Positions 61,318 to 64,000 of a stretch of 64,000 bases of DNA are shown piece after piece. A program made the position numbers and the translations under genes. Under the pieces are notes generated by a model that was given only the letters and a program-made list of their open reading frames with translations, was not told the origin of the DNA and did no database searches. Location of the stretch: NCBI RefSeq assembly GCF_024178315.1, contig NZ_JAMZIK010000010.1, forward strand, positions 45,655 through 109,654, in the 5' to 3' direction. Each line of letters starts with the position of its first letter. The stretch's first letter is position 1. This stretch comes from Siccirubricoccus soli (lineage in GTDB: Bacteria; Pseudomonadota; Alphaproteobacteria; Acetobacterales; Acetobacteraceae).

Positions 61318-62973
61318 ATGGCCACCGAGCATCCCGGCGCCGACAGCTTCGACTACGTGATCGTCGGCTCCGGCGCCGCCGGCTCCGTCCTCGCCAACCG
61401 GCTGACGGAGGATGGCACCGCCACCGTCTGCGTGCTGGAAGCCGGGCCGCCCGACCGCAACCCCTGGATCCACATCCCTGCCGGCTTCATCAAGACGCTA
61501 GTGGACCCCGGCGTCACCTGGCAGTTCAAGACCGAGCCGCTGGAGATGACCGGCGGCCGCCGGATCAGCACCGTGCAGGGCCGGACGCTGGGCGGCTCCT
61601 CCTCCGTCAACGGCATGATCTACAACCGCGGCCAGCCCGCCGACCTCGACAACTGGGCGCAGCGCGGCAATCGCGGCTGGGGCTATGAGGATTGCCTGCC
61701 CTATTACCGCCGCAGCGAGAACCGGATGGGGATCTGCGACGAGGCGAAGCGCGGCCGGGAGGAGGATGGCATCCCGGTCACCGACAATGACTGGATCAAC
61801 CAGGTCTCGGAGGCCTTCATCGCCGGCTGCATGGGCCTCGGCATCCCCCGCAACCCGGACTACAACAGTGGCGACCAGGCCGGCGTCGGCTATTTCCAGC
61901 GGGCCATCCGGCGCGGCATGCGCGTCTCCGCCGCTCGCGCCTTCCTGCACCCGGCGATGCGCCGCCCGAACCTCGAGGTCCGCACCGATGCGCGGGCCAG
62001 CGCCATCCTGCTGGAAGGCAAGCGGGCGGTGGGCGTGCAGTACCTCCATGCCCGCGGCGCCGCGCCGAAGACGGTGCTGGCGCGGCGGGAGGTGATCCTC
62101 TCCGCCGGCACGGTGAACACCGCGCGGCTGCTCCAGGTCTCCGGCATCGGCCCGGCCGATCTGCTTGGCCGCCTCGGCGTGCCGGTGCGGCACGAGCTGC
62201 GCGGGGTCGGCGCCAATTTCCGCGACCACTACGCCTCTCGCTTCGTCATGCGGGCGAAGCCGGGGGTCGTCACCCTGAACCAGCTCGCCCGCGGCGTGCG
62301 CCTGGCGCAGGAGGTGTGGCGCTGGAGCCGCGGGAAGCCCAGCATCCTCGCCACCTCCCCCTCCCACGTCCATGTCTTCTGGAAGAGCTTCGAGGGGCTG
62401 GACATGCCCGACCTGCAATGCGTCTTCACCCCGGGCTCCTATGCCGAGGGCAAGGTCTACGTGCTGGACGACTACCCGGGCGTCACCGCCGGCGCTTGGC
62501 AGCACCGGCCGGAAAGCCATGGCTGGGTCCGCGCCCGCAGCACCGACGTGTTCGAGGACCCGGAGATCAACCCCAACTACCTCTCGGACCCGATGGACCG
62601 GCAGGTGCATCTCGGCGGCATGCGGCTGCTGCGCCGCATGCTGAACACGCCGGAGCTGGCACCCTATCTGGAGACGGAGACGCTGCCCGGCCCGCAGGTG
62701 CAGAGCGACGACGAGCTGCTCGACTTCGCGCGGAGGAACGGCAGCACCACCTATCACCTGATCGGCACCGCCCGCATGGGCCCGGCCAGCGACCCGAGCG
62801 CGGTGGTGGATGACCGGCTGCGGGTGCATGGGCTGCAGGGGCTGCGAGTGGTGGATGCCTCCATCATGCCCAGCATGCCCTCCGCCAACACCTACGCCAC
62901 CACGCTGATGATCGCGGAGAAGGCCGCCGACTTCATCCGCGGCCGTCAGGCGATGCCGGCGGAGGCCGCCTGA
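61318..62973 (+). CDS. GMC-family FAD oxidoreductase (choline dehydrogenase-like), copy 1
   Basis: The 551-residue flavoprotein has the FAD site YVIVGSGAAGSVLANRL, GMC signature 1 region GRTLGGSSSVNGMIYNRG, signature 2 ILSAGTVNTARLLQVSGIG, and the C-terminal active-site region YHLIGTARMGPASDPSAV...DASIMPSMPSANTYATTLMIAEKA. It oxidises an alcohol to an aldehyde with FAD. The annotation as choline dehydrogenase is only a family likeness. It is 31 bp behind the CoA-transferase and is closely similar to the next gene. A terminator hairpin follows. Confidence 0.92.
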   Translation: MATEHPGADSFDYVIVGSGAAGSVLANRLTEDGTATVCVLEAGPPDRNPWIHIPAGFIKTLVDPGVTWQFKTEPLEMTGGRRISTVQGRTLGGSSSVNGMIYNRGQPADLDNWAQRGNRGWGYEDCLPYYRRSENRMGICDEAKRGREEDGIPVTDNDWINQVSEAFIAGCMGLGIPRNPDYNSGDQAGVGYFQRAIRRGMRVSAARAFLHPAMRRPNLEVRTDARASAILLEGKRAVGVQYLHARGAAPKTVLARREVILSAGTVNTARLLQVSGIGPADLLGRLGVPVRHELRGVGANFRDHYASRFVMRAKPGVVTLNQLARGVRLAQEVWRWSRGKPSILATSPSHVHVFWKSFEGLDMPDLQCVFTPGSYAEGKVYVLDDYPGVTAGAWQHRPESHGWVRARSTDVFEDPEINPNYLSDPMDRQVHLGGMRLLRRMLNTPELAPYLETETLPGPQVQSDDELLDFARRNGSTTYHLIGTARMGPASDPSAVVDDRLRVHGLQGLRVVDASIMPSMPSANTYATTLMIAEKAADFIRGRQAMPAEAA

Positions 62974-62980
62974 GCTGCCC

Positions 62981-63001
62981 GCCTCGCCCATAGGGCGAGG
63001 C
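62981..63001. terminator. Perfect 9-bp hairpin after GMC copy 1
   Basis: gcctcgccc-ATA-gggcgaggc begins 7 bases after the stop and separates the two tandem GMC genes, so copy 2 probably has its own promoter in 63002-63169, where gatagaatactttc is unusually A/T-rich. Confidence 0.7.
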
Positions 63002-63169
63002 AAGTCACAATCCTCTCCATCATGTGCGGTCCTGGCGTACCGCCTCGCAACGACGTGCGCAGGAAACGAGCCGCTGCCGCTCGCGCCTTTGGCGCAGCAG
63101 TAGATAGAATACTTTCTGCCGGATCTGTTCCCCCCGCGTCTCATCGACGGCCACGACAGGATGCCCTTG

Positions 63170-64000
63170 ATGCTCGAACCCATTCCCGGTGCCGACAGCT
63201 TCGATTACGTGATCGTCGGCGCCGGTGCAGCCGGCTGCGTCCTTGCCAATCGCCTCACGGCGGATGGCAGGACGACGGTTTGCGTGCTGGAAGCCGGCCC
63301 GCCCGACCGTAGCCCCTGGATCCACATCCCCGCCGGTTTCATCAAGACCCGCACGGACCGCAGTATCACCTGGCAGTTTCATACCGAGCCGACGGAGATG
63401 ACTGCCGGGCGCCGCATCCACACGGTCCAGGGCCGCACCCTCGGCGGTTCCTCCTCCATCAACGGCATGATCTACAATCGCGGCCAGCCCGCCGACCTGG
63501 ACAATTGGGCGCAGCGCGGCAACCGCGGGTGGAGCTATGCGGATTGCCTGCCCTATTACCGCCGCAGCGAGAGGCGCATCGGCGCCGGCGACGATACGCG
63601 GCGCGGCCGCGACGGCGACTTCGCCGTCACCGACAATGACTGGATCCACCCGCTGTCGGAGGCCTTCATCGAGGGCTGCGTCGGCCTCGGCATTCCGCGC
63701 AATCCCGATTACAACAGCGGCGACCAGGCCGGCGTCGGCTACTACCAGCGCGCCATCCGCAACGGCATCCGCGTCTCCGCCGCCCGCGCCTTCCTGCACC
63801 CCGCCATGTCCCGCCGCAACCTGGAGGTGCGGACGGAGGCGCGGGCCAGCGCCATCCTCTTCGAAGGCCGCCGCGCCATCGGCGTCCAGTACCTCCACGC
63901 CCCCGGCGCCCCACCGCGCCGCGTGATGGCGCGGCGGGAGGTGATCGTCTCCGCCGGCACGGTGAACACCGCGCGGCTGCTCCAGGTCTCCGGCATCGGT
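63170..64000 (+). CDS. GMC-family FAD oxidoreductase, copy 2 (partial, C-terminus off window)
   Basis: 277 residues are visible, starting MLEPIPGADSFDYVIVGAGA. The frame matches copy 1 throughout with most residues identical, including AAGCVLANRL, IHTVQGRTLGGSSSINGMI, NPDYNSGDQAGVGYYQRAIRN and VSAGTVNTARLLQVSGIG, where the window ends. The start at 63170 has caggat upstream at a suitable distance; an ATG three codons earlier is too near it. It is a recent-looking tandem paralogue, set apart from copy 1 by a terminator. Confidence 0.9.
   Translation, partial: MLEPIPGADSFDYVIVGAGAAGCVLANRLTADGRTTVCVLEAGPPDRSPWIHIPAGFIKTRTDRSITWQFHTEPTEMTAGRRIHTVQGRTLGGSSSINGMIYNRGQPADLDNWAQRGNRGWSYADCLPYYRRSERRIGAGDDTRRGRDGDFAVTDNDWIHPLSEAFIEGCVGLGIPRNPDYNSGDQAGVGYYQRAIRNGIRVSAARAFLHPAMSRRNLEVRTEARASAILFEGRRAIGVQYLHAPGAPPRRVMARREVIVSAGTVNTARLLQVSGIG

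Overview
The window is 64 kb of very GC-rich, densely packed chromosomal DNA. It looks like an environmental alphaproteobacterium, most likely a Roseomonas-like member of the Acetobacteraceae. This placement is an inference from the strong G/C third-position bias, a homospermidine synthase polyamine route, a Bug/TctC binding protein, a CoxL-type hydroxylase, a UGSC-family protein and short CTAGAGCA palindromes between genes. I see no rRNA, tRNA, CRISPR array, phage or insertion sequence. The content is transport, catabolism and nitrogen metabolism. The hydrolase at the left edge and the GMC oxidoreductase at the right edge are cut by the window.

Layout. 1-2.3 kb: an exported alpha/beta hydrolase, divergent from a two-gene chromate transporter. 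2.3-2.56 kb: four consecutive palindromes. 2.56-5.8 kb: a TauD-type dioxygenase/HAD phosphatase pair facing a Baeyer-Villiger-type monooxygenase. 6.1-10.5 kb: an RND efflux adaptor and pump. 10.6-12.9 kb: a lone molybdopterin hydroxylase large subunit. 13-17.7 kb: a secreted protein with a duplicated domain, a MarR regulator, a methyltransferase, an M20 amidohydrolase and an M48 membrane protease. 17.7-23.3 kb: a leftward run of LysR regulator, UGSC-associated protein, UGSC-family protein, GST, FMN-barrel protein and class III aminotransferase. 23.3-28 kb: a NIPSNAP protein, then a polyamine block (agmatinase-like ureohydrolase, decarboxylase with a structured leader, homospermidine synthase). 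28-34.7 kb: a Bug protein with an alcohol dehydrogenase, small stress-type proteins, a gamma-glutamyltransferase, a metallo-hydrolase and an EamA exporter.

34.98-40.5 kb holds a complete urea ABC transporter operon (urtABCDE) behind a sigma-54-like promoter. 41.6-49.7 kb holds a four-gene cluster: transglutaminase-DUF2126 amidoligase fusion, circularly permuted ATP-grasp with an alpha-E domain, a second transglutaminase, and a zinc-ribbon metallopeptidase. A second sigma-54-like promoter lies upstream of that cluster. This is the best candidate for a poorly understood peptide-ligation system, possibly under nitrogen control. 50-55 kb: an Ldh/enoyl-CoA hydratase pair and a MarR-EmrA-EmrB efflux operon. 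55-60 kb: a leftward branched-chain-amino-acid-type ABC transporter, with an unusual tandem 29-bp duplication at the livG/livF junction that creates two overlapping mini-ORFs. 60-64 kb: a CaiB/BaiF CoA-transferase and two tandem GMC oxidoreductases.

Intergenic DNA is unusually structured. At least three families of short palindromic elements recur. In two of them the stems differ between copies but still pair, which suggests they work as RNA hairpins or small mobile palindromes.
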